Origin: Calendula officinalis
Lineage: Eukaryota > Streptophyta > Magnoliopsida > Asterales > Asteraceae
Assembly (NCBI GenBank): GCA_963853835.1
Contig: OY970822.1
Location: 90,828,000 to 90,891,999 of the forward strand
Reading direction: 5' to 3'
DNA: 64,000 bases
Part shown: piece by piece, positions 12,750-25,322 of the stretch
How positions within the stretch are numbered: the stretch's first letter is position 1
How the letters are laid out: each line of letters starts with the position of its first letter
Made by a program: the position numbers and the translations under genes
Notes under the pieces: generated by a model
Told to the model about the DNA's origin: nothing
Databases searched by the model: none
Seen by the model: the letters and a program-made list of their open reading frames with translations, nothing else

Positions 12750-15700
12750 TCAAGCTTGATCTTGTGCTGGTATTAATGTATGCTTATTAAACTCATTTGC
12801 ATCATAATTCCATAGCTCTTTCAGCTCCCCTCTCACCAAGCCCATTATGATACAAGTCCCTGCAATAAAATGAAAACAACACCCAACGTGTAATTACGTT
12901 TGAACCCCTAACCAAACTAACCAACCCGTTTTCAAACGGGTTGATAAAAAAGTAAAGTCAATGAAAAGGGTACCTAGTGTACAAGGTACAAGATAGAGCA
13001 AAGCAGGTTGACCATGCCCGTTCATCAAGTATAATGCTAAGTATGTTAACAACAGCCCTGCATAAAATCAATTTTTTTTTAAAAAAAAAACAAAAAAAGT
13101 GGGTCCCATTCTATTTAGTTCTATATAGTGAGCATTTATTTGCAGAACCCAAATTTTGGGTAGTTACTAGCAGAACCCAATCTAAACAACTGATTTTCGA
13201 AATGAACGGATCATGGAAGACACATGATGAGGGACCCACAAATATTGGTTTGCATGTATGTTATTCATGCATATATGCATATATGTTATTTGCGCATGTA
13301 TGTTATTCATCTATGTATACATAATATATAAGTGTTATTTGCGCATGTATGTTTTTCAATATTTTGATTTTTTTTTTGAAGTATATGTTTGATTTGGGTT
13401 TTAGTTTGCATATGTATTACTAAATTCTGATTGGCTTGGACAGGTTCTATTGGATTCTACCCAAATTTGGGTTCTATAAATAACTCGCTCCTATGTATAT
13501 ATATATAAATGTGTGTGTGAGATTATGACATTGTAATGATACTAACCGCATGCATAGCCAACTGCCAACCACACAAAATATCCATCCTGCAACGTCCTCT
13601 TTTTTGCTTTGTCATACCTGAAACAGCAAAATCACCCGTTATATTTATATTTATATAAATATAATCTAATTTTCTGAATTATATTTATATATATATATTT
13701 GATGTGTATAACATTCTTCCAATAAAAGTTATGAAGCAAGTTTTATACATTTGACCCGTTCTCTTTTAGCTAAGTTCATAAACTTTACCCATTTGACCCA
13801 ACTAGGAGATATAATGTAATAACCCAACCGACCCATTTATAAACGGGTCAAAATTTGGGCTATAGAAAACATACCTGACACTAAAAGACAAAAGAAGGCC
13901 TGGAAAAAGAATATCCCCAAAGCCCAAAACACTATATCCACCCCAAGGATCAAATAGTCTTGGAAACCTCAAAAGCATAGGAATTGATTCTCCACTACTG
14001 CTATCACCTTCAGCAACCTGAATATATTTTTTTTTTTAAGTAAAAATAATAATACTCCCTCCGTCCCACAAAAAAGTTCCCATTTCCCTTTGGCACAAGA
14101 TTTTAGGTGATAGTTAATGGTGGGGTCATTGGTATTATTTTGATTAAAATATAAGGTTGGTTTGGAGAGAGAAAGATAATTAGTGGATGTTATTGATGGA
14201 GTTTTTAATAATAATAATATTTTATTGTGTGGAGCCCACCACATGTGAGAAATGGAAACTTTTTTGTGGGACAAAAGCTTTAGGAGAAATGGGAACTTTT
14301 TTGTGGGACGGAGGGAGTAATCTTCATCAAAATATAACTTTCATGATAAAAACATTTATTACTTACCGAAATCATAACACTGTCATGGAAGAAAAAAGGT
14401 GATATGAAAACCCAAAATATGTCGTACATAAATGCACAACAAAGGAGCACTGTAGCAACCTGAAATATAATAATCGAGTAAAATCTTTATACAAGAAATG
14501 ACATTTTTTAACTATTATTTTAGTAATATTGTGAATTAATAATTTGTACCTTAATGTTGGGTAGTTGTGCTAATTGCATCACTGCTATTATCAAACAGAT
14601 TCCCTGTTGGAAGACGAATAATATTTAAAAAATAATATAAAAAAGCATAATATAATTTTAAATAAAATGTGAAAGTAACTTACTAGAATATCTTGACCAA
14701 CCCAAGAATATGATTCTTTTCGAGTCCATACCCAAAAGATTGCAAATGATATACAAAACAGAAGTACGAATAGAGACATAGCAGTAGTTGACCCAAAAAA
14801 TGGCACATTGACTCTCTTTTGACCACAATTTCTACATTTGCTGTATAATAATAACAAAAAACAAATATGTGAGAAACAAAAGTTAATATAAATTTTTAAC
14901 CATAATTTAATTTCAAATCACCTTTTTATAAGGGCAACTATACAAGAATGCATTGCCTGATGATAGATGTACAGAATATGGAATAAGTATGTATATTTAA
15001 TTATTTATACAATACGTGTTTTATATGTATGTGAAATTAATTAAAATATTTAAATACCTCGACAGAACCAGTGCAGAAAAAGACGATTAGCACCCAGATA
15101 AACCAAGATGACATAAAGAAATAAAGCAGCACCAAAAAGGTTGAGGCTGTAATTATAAATATTACAGCACTCGTTATACTCATCTCAATAATCTCATTTT
15201 CCTCATCATTGACCTGCCAATTAATTTTAAAATAAATAAAATAAGTCAGATTGTATAGATTTCAATAATTCAATCTATACGGTATTTGTAAATTGTAAAT
15301 ATGTTATCTATTTTCATTTCAGTTGTAACAATATAGATTATAATGTAATATCCCTACCACTTACTGCATATACCAAGAACCATAGTAACAAAAAGAAAGA
15401 AGCTGATCAGTAACCATATAATTAATTTCAGTGAAAAGATTTATGTTATTTATCAAATAATCAGAATTTTGTTAAATATGTAAACCGCTAATTATCTGAT
15501 TATTAGACTCAAAATATCTAACAAAAAAAATATATATAGAAATAAATTTAACATCAAAAAGTGAATATATATATATATATATACATACACACACACACAC
15601 ACACAGAGAATGATGATTTAGAACCTTTGGTGAAAGCTGATCATAGGGTTGACTGTTTTCTTGACTTTTTGTGATGTCAGACCAACGTGAAGCACAGACA

Positions 15701-17612
15701 ACTGTCACAACTGCCATCAACCATAAAAAGGCTGCTCCAGGGTCAATCAGTGGGCTTTCTGGTGCATATACTAAAACTTCCACTACAATAAAATAAAGTC
15801 AATTTCCAAATGTAATGTATATATGTACAGAAGAAAACGACTGTTGCAACTACTTTGGCCAAATTTATAATTAAAAAAAAAGTTAATAAATTAATTACCT
15901 TTGCCTCCTGCTGATAGAGATTTATTCAAAGCATCACCGCCATGCTTTGAGATCATCACAACAGGAATACTTACGTTTATTGCAGTTTTTTCAGAGCAAC
16001 TCATCTCCACAATATCTGCAGAAAATAGTGATTTTAAATTCCTTCAAAATAGAAAAGTTTAGGTAGACGGATCATTTTGCAACTAACCTAACGAATTAGT
16101 AAATTACATATATCGTCCTTGTGGTTTGTATGAAATTATGGATTTCGTCCCTCGTCTTTTTTAATTACACGGATAGTCCCTAGTTTTGTGATATGATCCT
16201 ATTATATTAGGATATTATTATTATCATTTAAGTATTATTATATCAGGATATTATTATTATTATATTAGGATTTTATTATTATTTCGTTTCCTTGTTTATC
16301 TAGGTCTAGGAATAGGGCCGGCTCTATTTAATAGAGATTGATTCCCTCATTGTTTAGACATGGAGAATTTTGATTAGTTTTGTTTATGTTATTTGATTAA
16401 GTTTATTAGTTCAGTTTCAGTATTAATTTGGTTCATATCATTTTGAAAGTTGTAACGCCAGTGGTCTTTAAAGCAAAGAAGGTTGTTAAGTTTTTAGGGA
16501 CTTTTCATGTTACAAATTTCAAGAATCGGGACTGTTGATGTTACAAGTTTCAAACTTAGGGCCGTTGATGTTACAAGTTCAAAATTAGGGACCTTTAATA
16601 CTACAAATTTCAAATTAGGGACTATCTGTGTATTAAAAAAAGAAGTTGAGGGACGAAACCTATAATCTTATACAAACCACAAAGACTATTTATGTAATTT
16701 CCTCACAAACAAATAATAAACATGACATAAAAATTAGATAAAGCAGTTGGATTAATGTACAACCTTCACTATCATTTATAACCACCAAGCCTGCTGCCCC
16801 TGCTGCCTGTGCCATTTTTGCTTTGATCAAGTAGTCACAATCACCACGTGGGGCCAATGCGGTTAAGCCAGATAACTGCCATATAGTTTAAAAGATCCAC
16901 AACTTAATTTATATTTAAAAAGTAAAAAAAAAAAAAAAAGTCAAACATGTTAGAAATGGGGAAATAAAAAACCTCTGAGGACAAATTGGAACAGCAATTT
17001 GAGGGATTTGTAAATACAGCATACTGTTTAGAAAGGTCATTAGCTGTTTTGGAAACTTTTGAGCTAAATGTTGCGCTTTGACCATCTAATGTTTGACTTT
17101 CAACACCATCAACCCAAATTTTGATCTTTACCTGAAATATTTCCACATAAAAAATATATCAGTCTCATCGAAAACATGACATACTGACTACAAGTTATGA
17201 TCGAAATTGCATAAGGCTGTTTTATAATCCATCCATGATAACCAACTTCAAAACCTAACGTCAATTTTCCTGCTTTCTCATCGCAGAAATTTGGCATCTT
17301 GAAATCAATATCATAAACCCTCGTTTTTTTTTCCATACACCATTTGCAATTCGCATAAATTAAAACATTTGTAGCCCTAAACGAATGCAATCACAAAGGA
17401 ATTTTGGCAACATTAAGACGAAGCATTATAAAAACTACAATTTTAGCGTAATGTGAAAGAGATCTTACTGATACAGATACGTTATCGCAGGAAGTGAGGG
17501 ATCCATCTGCGCTTGCTGATGTCGATAGAATGAAGAAGAGAATGCTATGAATTACTACCAATGTGGGAAATATAGAAGATGGATTACGATTACCCCTCTT
17601 CATATCCTTCAT
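12750..17612 (-). CDS. Signal peptide peptidase-like aspartic protease (plant SPPL with PA domain), 14 exons
   Basis: Intramembrane GxGD aspartyl protease, expected to cleave type II membrane peptides in the endomembrane system. Exons read from high to low coordinate: 17612-17469, 17131-16973, 16875-16764, 16015-15899, 15782-15625, 15213-15058, 14956-14922, 14840-14684, 14603-14550, 14459-14367, 14017-13875, 13617-13547, 13057-12974, 12859-12750. They sum to 1593 nt, 530 residues plus stop, all with GT-AG borders. Residues 1 to about 36 are a signal peptide. A protease-associated domain follows to about residue 175, with APRGDCDYLIKAKMAQAAGA. A cluster of membrane segments comes next. Catalytic motifs are FMYD (Asp about 377), GFGD (Asp about 430) and QPAL (PAL about 484-486). 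Length matches the 530-545 residues usual for plant SPPL proteins. The start is the ATG preceding the signal peptide. Introns hold several transposons, but the reading frame is intact. Confidence 0.93.
14055..14317. mobile_element. Stowaway-type MITE in SPPL intron 10
   Basis: Inverted ends are CTCCCTCCGTCCCAC and GTGGGACGGAGGGAG, flanked by TA on both sides. This is the known Stowaway (Tc1/mariner) terminal consensus and target. The 263-bp body has no coding sequence and folds back on itself. Confidence 0.92.
15565..15604. repeat. Compound TA/CA microsatellite in SPPL intron 5
   Basis: An alternating AT run passes directly into ACAC repeats, just downstream on the minus strand of the exon ending with the DQLSPK residues. 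Confidence 0.9.
16097..16704. mobile_element. MITE of the GAGTAAATTACA group in SPPL intron 3, split by a solo LTR
   Basis: The left end reads AGTAAATTACATATATCGTC and the right end is its inverse, with TACAAACCACAAAGAC just inside. Internal text such as ACGCCAGTGGTC and TTAGGGAC is shared with the copy at 51930-52195, which shows membership of the same family. A 252-bp LTR-like sequence interrupts the left half. Confidence 0.75.
16189..16440. mobile_element. Probable short solo LTR nested in a MITE
   Basis: The sequence starts TGATATGA and ends TCATATCA, a TG...CA LTR-style inverted terminus. It is flanked by TTTTG on both sides (16184-16188 and 16441-16445), a 5-bp target duplication. The sequence on either side joins into the MITE of the surrounding intron. 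There is no coding capacity. A TRIM-type or otherwise small LTR is likely, and orientation is not determinable. Confidence 0.7.
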
Positions 17613-17818
17613 TTTGCTTGTTCTCCGTTGTTAGGGTTGTTTTCAATCCTCAAAAATTGAAATTGGAAGAAGGGATTAAGGCTAATTGATTGATTGTATG
17701 TTTGTGGAGTGATAGATTTAGAGAGAAGAGAAGTTGATGTTCTTCCCTCTTTTCTTTTGCAGGAGTTCCACTCCGATTCCGGTTTAGAAGAGATTCACAG
17801 GCCCGTTAATCTCTATTA

Positions 17819-18086
17819 CTCCCTCCATCCCTACCTAAATAAAGTTCTCATTTCACCTTCAAATTTTGTCCCTAAATAAAGTTCCAACTTCTCAAACTTA
17901 AGGGACCCACTTAATATAATAATATTATTATCAATACTTTCACCACTAACTATCTCTTAAAACACCTTCTCTCTCCAATCAAACCTTATATTTTATTCAA
18001 AAGTAATACCAAATACCCCACCACTAACTATCTCCTAAAATATTGTGCCCAACACAAATGGGAACTTTATTTAGGGACGGAGGGAG
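17819..18086. mobile_element. Stowaway-type MITE upstream of SPPL
   Basis: The ends are CTCCCTCCATCCCTACCTAA and its inverse TTAGGGACGGAGGGAG, flanked by TA dinucleotides. It lies about 200 bp upstream of the SPPL start codon, so it may sit in that gene's promoter. Confidence 0.92.
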
Positions 18087-18239
18087 TACTTTTTAATCTT
18101 TTATGTCCAATAATAATAATTTACATAAATGCTCTCTTTACTTTAGACTTACGGGAAGAAAAAAAATTACATACAATCAAATCTCTTTAAATAAAGAGTT
18201 TTTCTAACATGATGTTTAGATGTATTATATAACTCCAAC

Positions 18240-18830
18240 TTTTCATTTAAACTTATCATAGATTCGTTAAATGTTGATGGAATTCCACCAGAAACTCGAT
18301 TTATTGACACTTTTAAAACCCCAAGAGATTACATAAATCCTAAAAATTCAGGTAAAGGACCAGCTAAATTACAACTCATTAGTGTCAGATTCTGCAATTG
18401 AACTGAATTTTGAAGATCAGTTGGAATTGACCAACCGTTTGTGGAATTAATCGGATTGTTATCAAGAGCTAAAACCTCTAAACTATCGAGACCATGAGAG
18501 AAATCTGAAGGAATTTCATCGAACAGATTGGAATCAAAATACGCCCACCTCAATTCCGACAATCCATTCAACGACGGTAGAGATGCGGTAAATTGATTCT
18601 TCTGAAGTCCTAAATTAGTAAGCATTGAGAATTGATTCAAGTTACATGGTAAAGGACCTTTCAAATTCATCCGCCGAACCTGAAATCTGAGAAACCCTAG
18701 TTTTGGAACAAAACACGTGAGGCCAACTTGGTGGCCCACACGGGTCGTTACCATTGTCAGACCATTTCAAGAGCTCTGGATTCTTCAATCCTTTTGTGTG
18801 TAGGGATGAAGGAAAGAGGAAGAAGATGAT
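18240..18830 (-). pseudogene. TMK-type LRR receptor kinase ectodomain fragment, broken
   Basis: Read on the minus strand, the fragment begins with a hydrophobic stretch and GLKNPELLKWSDNGNDPCG, then PPSWPHVFCSKTRV. A one-base insertion follows (CAGATTTCAGG), after which the frame continues RRMNLKGPLPCNLNQF, NLGLQKNQF and ALDNNPINSTNGWSIP. This is the order of the N-terminal LRR block of TMK receptor kinases. A TAA stop interrupts after LPEFLGFM, and the same frame goes on with SLGVLKVSINRVSGGIPSTF. No kinase domain and no start codon are present. It is a dead partial copy. Confidence 0.85.
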
Positions 18831-18885
18831 AAGGGTGAGGGCAAAATTGTCAATTAAAAAAGTTTAACAGCAAATTTTAACGGAG

Positions 18886-19092
18886 GTTAGTATTAGGGAC
18901 CAAAACCAATACGAAGTGTAAACCACAGTGACCACGGGTGTAATTACTGAGACTTAGGGACCGAATCCAAAACATTGTGTAAACCACAAGGACCATTTGT
19001 GTAATTTACTCTTGAAGTAATATCATACGCAAAACATTGTGTAAACCACAAGGACCATTTGTGTAATTTACTCTTGAAGTAATATCATACGC
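18886..19092. repeat. MITE remnant with 62-bp tandem duplication
   Basis: The text GTGTAAACCACAAGGACCAT and GTGTAATTTACTC belongs to the GAGTAAATTACA MITE group. A 62-bp piece is present twice in tandem (18969-19030 and 19031-19092) with no differences seen. No intact element can be outlined. Confidence 0.7.
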
Positions 19093-19947
19093 AAAACATT
19101 ATAGAACGCTCCAATTAAATTTGGTTTGTAACTAATATTGTGAAACATCTCAATATTAAGAAAGTTTGGTCATCTCATGTACTATATATAGAGAATTCCT
19201 AGTAAGAGAATGACCATCCCTTCAGATCCTTAGTGGATAACTTGTAAATTATCGTGTGTGGATCTCTTGTAATCAAAACACTTCTTGTTTGTTTTTTGTT
19301 ATTCCACAACTAAGAATATATTTTTATTAATTGTGTTCTAAAAAGAAAAAAAAATCAATAAATCGCTTGTGTTCTTATGGTTTATAGTTGTTCTAATTAG
19401 TATTAGGATTGTTATTCCCCAACAATTACAATAAATATTATTCAAATTCATAAATTTGTACCCAATACAATCAAAAATTAACCTTTTCTTTTACTTAGTC
19501 GTAATCCGCTTACCCAAGACCACAACCTACACCTATCACCGAACAACACTAGTGGCCCGAAAACACAAACGAATCACACTAACTATGACAATACAACACC
19601 AAAACCCTAGTCGCAAAACACTAAAACCTTTGCCGGAAATTGACTCTCGATGAACCTATAACTTTATTTGATGCGTACACACGAAACGAAGCTTGAAAAT
19701 CCCATACAAATTTCAAAAATATCGCAAGAATAGAACTATATTCCAAGCATGGTAAATGGTAGATGGCCGGTGACATTAATCCCGCAACCCCTTTTAGTGC
19801 AGGATCTGTAATCATAATTTTAAAAATTCGAAGATTCTGACCAATCTAGAATTAGAGAAACTTCACGCAAATCATTGTAGATAATTTTTCTCAAATAAAA
19901 CTAGACAATGTGAATTTTTTTCTCAAATAAAACTAGACAATGTGAAA
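19093..19947. other. Intergenic stretch, no gene seen
   Basis: AT-rich sequence with short open frames at 19456-19653 and 19621-19815 that show no recognisable domain. The last 60 bp hold a 32-bp tandem duplication (CTCAAATAAAACTAGACAAT at 19890 and 19922). Its second copy is the LINE target site. Confidence 0.7.
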
Positions 19948-20127
19948 ATCTCTTGGATAAATTGGGAATCGGTTTGTTCAGAGAAAATGAAAGGAGGGCT
20001 CGGTGTTGGCAGCCTTCGTGGCCAAAACCTTGCCCTATTAGCGCGTTGGTGGTGGCGATTCAAATCTGAATCGGGATCGTTATGGAAGCGTGTCATTGTT
20101 TCCTTGCATGGTGAAGATGGTGGTCTC

Positions 20128-21106
20128 TGTTGGATCCCAACAACACAACCGTGTTGCGTTATGGCCGAGTGACAAAGATATGATAAGTAAATAACAACAA
20201 GGTTTCAATGATTAAGAGTTTTATTAAAAACAGCTTAATACAATACAGAGTTTGCGGAAATAGATAGTACACACTACCTAAAACTCTATACTTGAGTTGA
20301 CACTTTAGACCGCTCAAACTAGAAGAGATAAATACTGAGAGTTATATCAGCTGATACTAACAGCTGATATTAATGCCTTAGTAATAACTATGGAGGAGTT
20401 AATACTTAGACAATAACTAACTCTCAGAGAATGTTCTTGTGCTTATGATTTCTATGATGCTCTCAAGGCTAAAGGTGTTGCTGTAAATGCAAGCATTTAC
20501 GTCTGCATTTATAGCCAAAGATCCATGTTCCTTAGTCCACAAGTTTGACGACGTGTAAACATATTATTCGTCGATGTAGACTTGCCATGGATCATTAAAT
20601 GCGATTGCACAAGTTATCGTCCCGAGTGTACTTTATGTCCACTTCTTCTGGTACCTTTTCTGACGCACAGTGAAAGGTGTACTACACAAGTACAGAAGTT
20701 GTTGACTTTCTCTTACATGCTTGAGGGACAAACTATGAAGTTGTACTGACATTATCTTCTATTCCAAAATAGAAGATCTTCATCGTTTTCTTCTTCTTTG
20801 AGCGGGAAAGGGAAATGTTCAAGGTGTCAATGAACATTTCCTTTAAGTCTTCATCTACAGCAGGTACTATCAGCTGATTCCACAATCAGCTGAATAGTCT
20901 TCTTCTTGTCTTTGTCCTTTGGCCATAGACTTCGAATGAATTCTCGTTAATAGCTGCTGATTTGACTTGTATCCTAAAGCTAAGTACGTACTCAGCTGAA
21001 GGTTTATTGTATATACTTGTTTCAGCTGAGATACATACTTCAGCTGTTGTTTATTCTTCTTGGCTGTCGAGCATCAAATCTTATTTACTTAGTCTTGGGA
21101 CTAACA
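20128..21106 (-). repeat. 3' LTR of the copia element
   Basis: 979 bp, bounded by TGTTGG and ACTAACA, with host GTCTC directly to the left. It is the downstream LTR in the element's own orientation, preceded there by the polypurine tract. Confidence 0.95.
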
Positions 21107-21120
21107 ATCTCCCCCTATTT
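21107..21120 (-). other. Polypurine tract of the copia element
   Basis: On the minus strand AAATAGGGGGAGAT abuts the LTR. This is the usual position and composition of the plus-strand priming site. Confidence 0.85.
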
Positions 21121-21302
21121 GATGCAATCGAATAGCCGTATAAGTGTAACCCTGTAATGATTCAGCTGAAAGGAGTCAGCTGAATACTTATGTACTTTGA
21201 CCCTTAGGGTTCTTTTGTATATGTTTATCTTTTTACAAGTATATTACAAAATTTTGATTTTCTATTGATAAGGAAATTAAAGTACAAGGAAAATCAAAAA
21301 AA

Positions 21303-24300
21303 CTATAATGTCTTGGATATAGCCGATCCAAGGACATTGTGACACAGTGAGTTGAAGGCTGAGCTTATTAGTTTCTTCATTTCTCTTCCCTCTTCAGTAG
21401 AGGAACTCAGCACCTTGTGATAGAGCATCAGTTGATCCACATCACATAAGTTCAACTCATCTACCCGCTGGAAGCAAGGCAGCTTCTTTTTCTCCAGATA
21501 GCAAAAGCCATAAATTGGTTCTTTTACAATCAGCCCAGGGACAAAGTTAACTCCCTCGGGGATGGCTTTTGTGATATTGGGTTTTGGTCGTTTTGCAAAT
21601 ATGATGGACGACCCAATATCCAGTGATCTGGAGTCAGCAAGAGGCTCAAGGAGAACGGACTTACGTTTCTCCCCTCTCGCTGAGGAGCTTTCACCAGCAG
21701 TTTCTCTGACAATAACAGCTTGAGATTCACACAATTCAGGAGGTATGCGATATGCCAACTCAGGAGCTTGTTTCCTGATTGTATCGCATAGATTCTTGAA
21801 GGAGTGGATTGCGACTTGAATCCTCTCTACCAGTTCTGTTATATTCCGCGATGGTCTCGCAGTTCTGGCAGCTGCTTCAGCCTCTTTCCATTCATCGTAG
21901 TTGAGAATGAGGCTGATCTTGTTCAGAGCAAACTTTTCATGGAGCACCGCACTCCCAGCCCTTGTTATTACAATTTCATTAGGGCAGCTGGGATCGAATC
22001 TGGGGGCTCTTACGCTGGTGATCTTTGCTTCCTGCCTACGCTGATCAAGAACCTTTTTGAACAACCTAATGTTCTCAGCTCTTTGTGCTTCAGCTTGTTG
22101 ATACAGCTCTTCATGGGATATCCTTTGAAGGGCTATTGCTGTATCAAGATCAGCAGCGTTTCCAACTTCATTTAAAATGAGGTTTTCAACTAAAGCATAT
22201 GTAGGCTCCCCCTCAGCAGGATGAGGAATCTCCTGTGAAATAGGCTGAGGGTTTTGGATTTGCGGGGCTTGGACTTTTGGGACCTCAACTGATTCAAAAG
22301 AATCGACAATTTTAGTATAACCAGATGAGGTTTCAGCTTCTTCTTCTACTATTCCAGCAGAGGTGATAGGTGGATTTCTTGAGCTTTCACCTACTGGAAC
22401 GCCTTCAGTATTGGCTCCAACAGCAGAGGTGATTATAAGTTGTGAACTTTCTTGTTCACCATGTTGTTCACCTGCTGAAGTGGCCTCTTTCTCCCCCTCA
22501 GAGAGTGCCCGAAGAAGAGTGGTACTCTCTGGTGCTGAAGTAGGATGGACGACAGCAGCACCCTCATTAAGCTTGGCAAGAATGAGGTTGAGGGTGCCTT
22601 GGAGACCAGCGACTTGGGAAGTCAGCGAGCTGACTTCAGTCTCCATTTTGTCCAAACTGGTGGACGCAGCAGCTGCTGACTCATCGATAGCCTTAGAGAG
22701 GTGGCTATGAGTGAGCGTCAGCAGGGACTCTTGCTTTGATTGGGCAAGAGCCAGGCTGTCCCGAACTTCGGAGAGAAGTTTGTCGCTTTCGACTCTGTCA
22801 GACTCGCGAAGGGAGTTTAGCTCTTGACGCACGTGGTCGTTGAGAGAGATGAACTCGTTGGTGTTGAGGCGAATTTGATCAGAAAGAAGAACCAGCTGAG
22901 GAGTCTGAGTGTGAACCTCAGCATGCAGAGAAGTTATGCTGGAAGAGAGGTTCTCAGCAGTAGCAGCAAACTTCTTTGGAACATCCCTGTAAAGGGTGTC
23001 CATCTGCTTACTCAGCTTGGCCATTCCAGGTCGAATCTGGGATGTAACAACACTAGACATCAGAGCAGCAGCGGCTCTGATGGGAATGCTTCCTCTAGCT
23101 TTGCTGGATTCAGCATGGGACACTTGGACGCTTTTGGGGAGGGGGTCCGTCATGTCTCCAGCTTGAGGGGTAACCTCAGCTGTGTAAGAAGGTGTTCCCG
23201 AGGTAGGAAGAAGAGTTCCTATGGGATCCTCAGAAACTATGGGGGGTGGGTTGGGTCCAACTGAAACTTCTGGGGTTAAAACAGAAATGCCTACTTCAGT
23301 TGTCAGAACTGGTTGAAGCCCAGATTCTTGCATCTCTTCGTCATCTGAAAAGATGTACTGCTGAATGGGGATATCAGCAGAATCAAACAACATATGAAAT
23401 GTTGTTTGAGAATGTGGTGCTTCAGTCTCAACGATCGGCGAAACCGTTATGGAGACTAGAGGAAGAGTTCCTCTGGGTGGTGGGTTAGCTGCCTCACAGC
23501 TCAGTTGGCGAATACGTTCGCGATCACTAGCAGCTTGGGTGGTTGCCTCAGTAACAATTCGGTCTAGAGTTGTCTCTTCATTGGCGGTGGTGGCTTCCTC
23601 GATCACCAGCTGGTTTACGCTGGTAACGTTGTGGGAAACAGAAAGAACAGCTTCAAGATTGACTTGGTTTCCAGTCAATCTATCATCAGCTGATGACTCA
23701 GTAAGTGATGAAGAAGTTGGGGGTGGTGTGTGTGCAGCTGACACTCGGGTGGCTTGGGTTGAGCCGAAAACTTCACCAGCAGTCTGTTGAGAGACTGAGG
23801 TTGCTTGTGGAGTTTGTTCCCTTGTTACAACGACAGATGATGAATCGGTCGAGGAGCTACGCAGAAGGTTGGAGCCGGCACTAACTCCTAAAGAACGAAA
23901 TTGCCGTTTTGAAGTCTGCTGACTTGTTGAGAAATCAGCAGAGTGGATGAAAGGCAAGGAAGAAAAAGAGACAGCCGGAAGTGTCTGGACAGGAACTCCA
24001 AGTATTGGTAGAGTTCCTGGAAAAACACTGTAAGAGTGAAAATGAGAAGGACTGCATTCAGAGGCTGATACTGCCGCTGACTATAATCCTTCCAATTGGG
24101 ATCTCGAGTGAGAGCCCAACGAATTCCGGCTGAATCCTGATGATGCTGCGATCGCCAGCTCAACATCATCATCAACATCATCATCTCCACAGGTAGCAGA
24201 CCCTCTTCCCCTCAGCTGAGGAGAAAAAGGGGCGCTGGCAGTGGGAGAAGATGATAAAGAGAATGAAGAGGAAGACTCAGTGCGGTGAGCAGATCGCTTC

Positions 24301-25322
24301 ACACGCTTCTTCCCACCACGTGGAATATCACCTGTTTCCACAATTTCCACGTTAATGGGCAATGAGATCCCAGTGGAAGTGGTGGTATTTCCATCAACAG
24401 TTTGTGTGCGATCAGTTGATGGAAATCTCTTCAGATGAGGAAAGGACGTACCTTCTTGGAGGGCAGATTTCTTCGATGTTGCGCCCTTCTTTCGATCCCT
24501 TTTGGATCTGACTCGATCATCTACGATCTTCAGCATGTACGAGGTGAGGGGAAATGCCTTCTCATCATCCTTCTTCTGGAAGATGAGGCTGGAAATGGAA
24601 CGGACCATCACCGATTCCCCAGGAAGGTCTTTATAACTGATCTCCAGCTTTTCAACCATCACATGTGCAATGCACAATGTGAAAAAGCGAAGATAGGGAA
24701 TGTTATTTCCCTTCCTTTTCAGCTTCGTCTTGACCTCCTCGTACGCCTGTTTCCCAAAGTCGATCCGCTGACCAGTGACTAGTGCTTCAGCAAAGACTTG
24801 CATGCTGGAGTTGCACTGGTTGAGAGACCCGGAATTGCCTCCTATACCCTGAATGATGTGGGTAGAGAAATAGGCCCAGCGTCTCGTCAGCTGAGACTTT
24901 TTGAAGATCGGCACCATGTATTCTTCGTGTTCTAATCTGTATCCAGTGATACGGATTAGACTCGCTTTAGCTTCATCAACAGATTTAGTCTGCTGATATT
25001 CTTCACCAGGTTGCAGATAATCGAATCCGCAAGCAACTCGGAAATCATCCAGAGAAATGGTGATTTTATGAGTTCCGACTTGCGCAGTGATGTCGTCTCT
25101 AGAAGTGGAGGCGGTCATCCAGAAATCACGCAAGAGTTCAATGATACTCTTGGTGACTCTTGTAAAGGCACCACGGATGGGGCAGTGACGCACAAACGTC
25201 ACAACCGGTCGATAGATATCGTCAAGATCATGCGGTGGAGAAAAGCTGCCTACTAGGTTTGAGTTCTGATAGAACTCAATAGCAGCCCTAGTAAGAGAAA
25301 CCTTTGGGGCGTACTTCGGCAT
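21303..25322 (-). pseudogene. Extra ORF downstream of copia pol (about 1340 codons, one in-frame stop)
   Basis: A frame in the same sense as gag-pol begins MPKYAPKVSLTRAAIEFYQN at 25322 and runs to 21303. A single TAG at 24081-24083 divides it into 413 codons and a remainder that reopens in the same frame with no indel, so a C-to-T change at a CAG codon is the simplest cause. The N-terminal 250 residues are compact and hydrophobic/charged, resembling the unclassified plant-transposon protein domain seen beside many plant retroelements. The middle is rich in Ser, Thr, Glu and Pro with helical coiled-coil-like stretches. A Lys/Arg-rich block (KRDRKKGATSKKSA) lies near residue 280. I see no clear signal peptide or membrane segment, so calling it env would be a guess. 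Function is unknown. Confidence 0.8.

Noticed and set aside
17109..17390. Extra SPPL exon encoding CKWCMEKKTRVYDIDFKMPN
   Set aside because: Joining 17469 directly to 17131 gives the conserved PA-domain start and keeps the total a multiple of three; the stretch is intronic.
21804..23790. Several plus-strand frames of 80-146 codons
   Set aside because: Antisense shadows of the copia extra ORF.
24081..24083. Programmed read-through stop in the copia extra ORF
   Set aside because: The following codons do not match the known CAR-YYA read-through context; point mutation is simpler.
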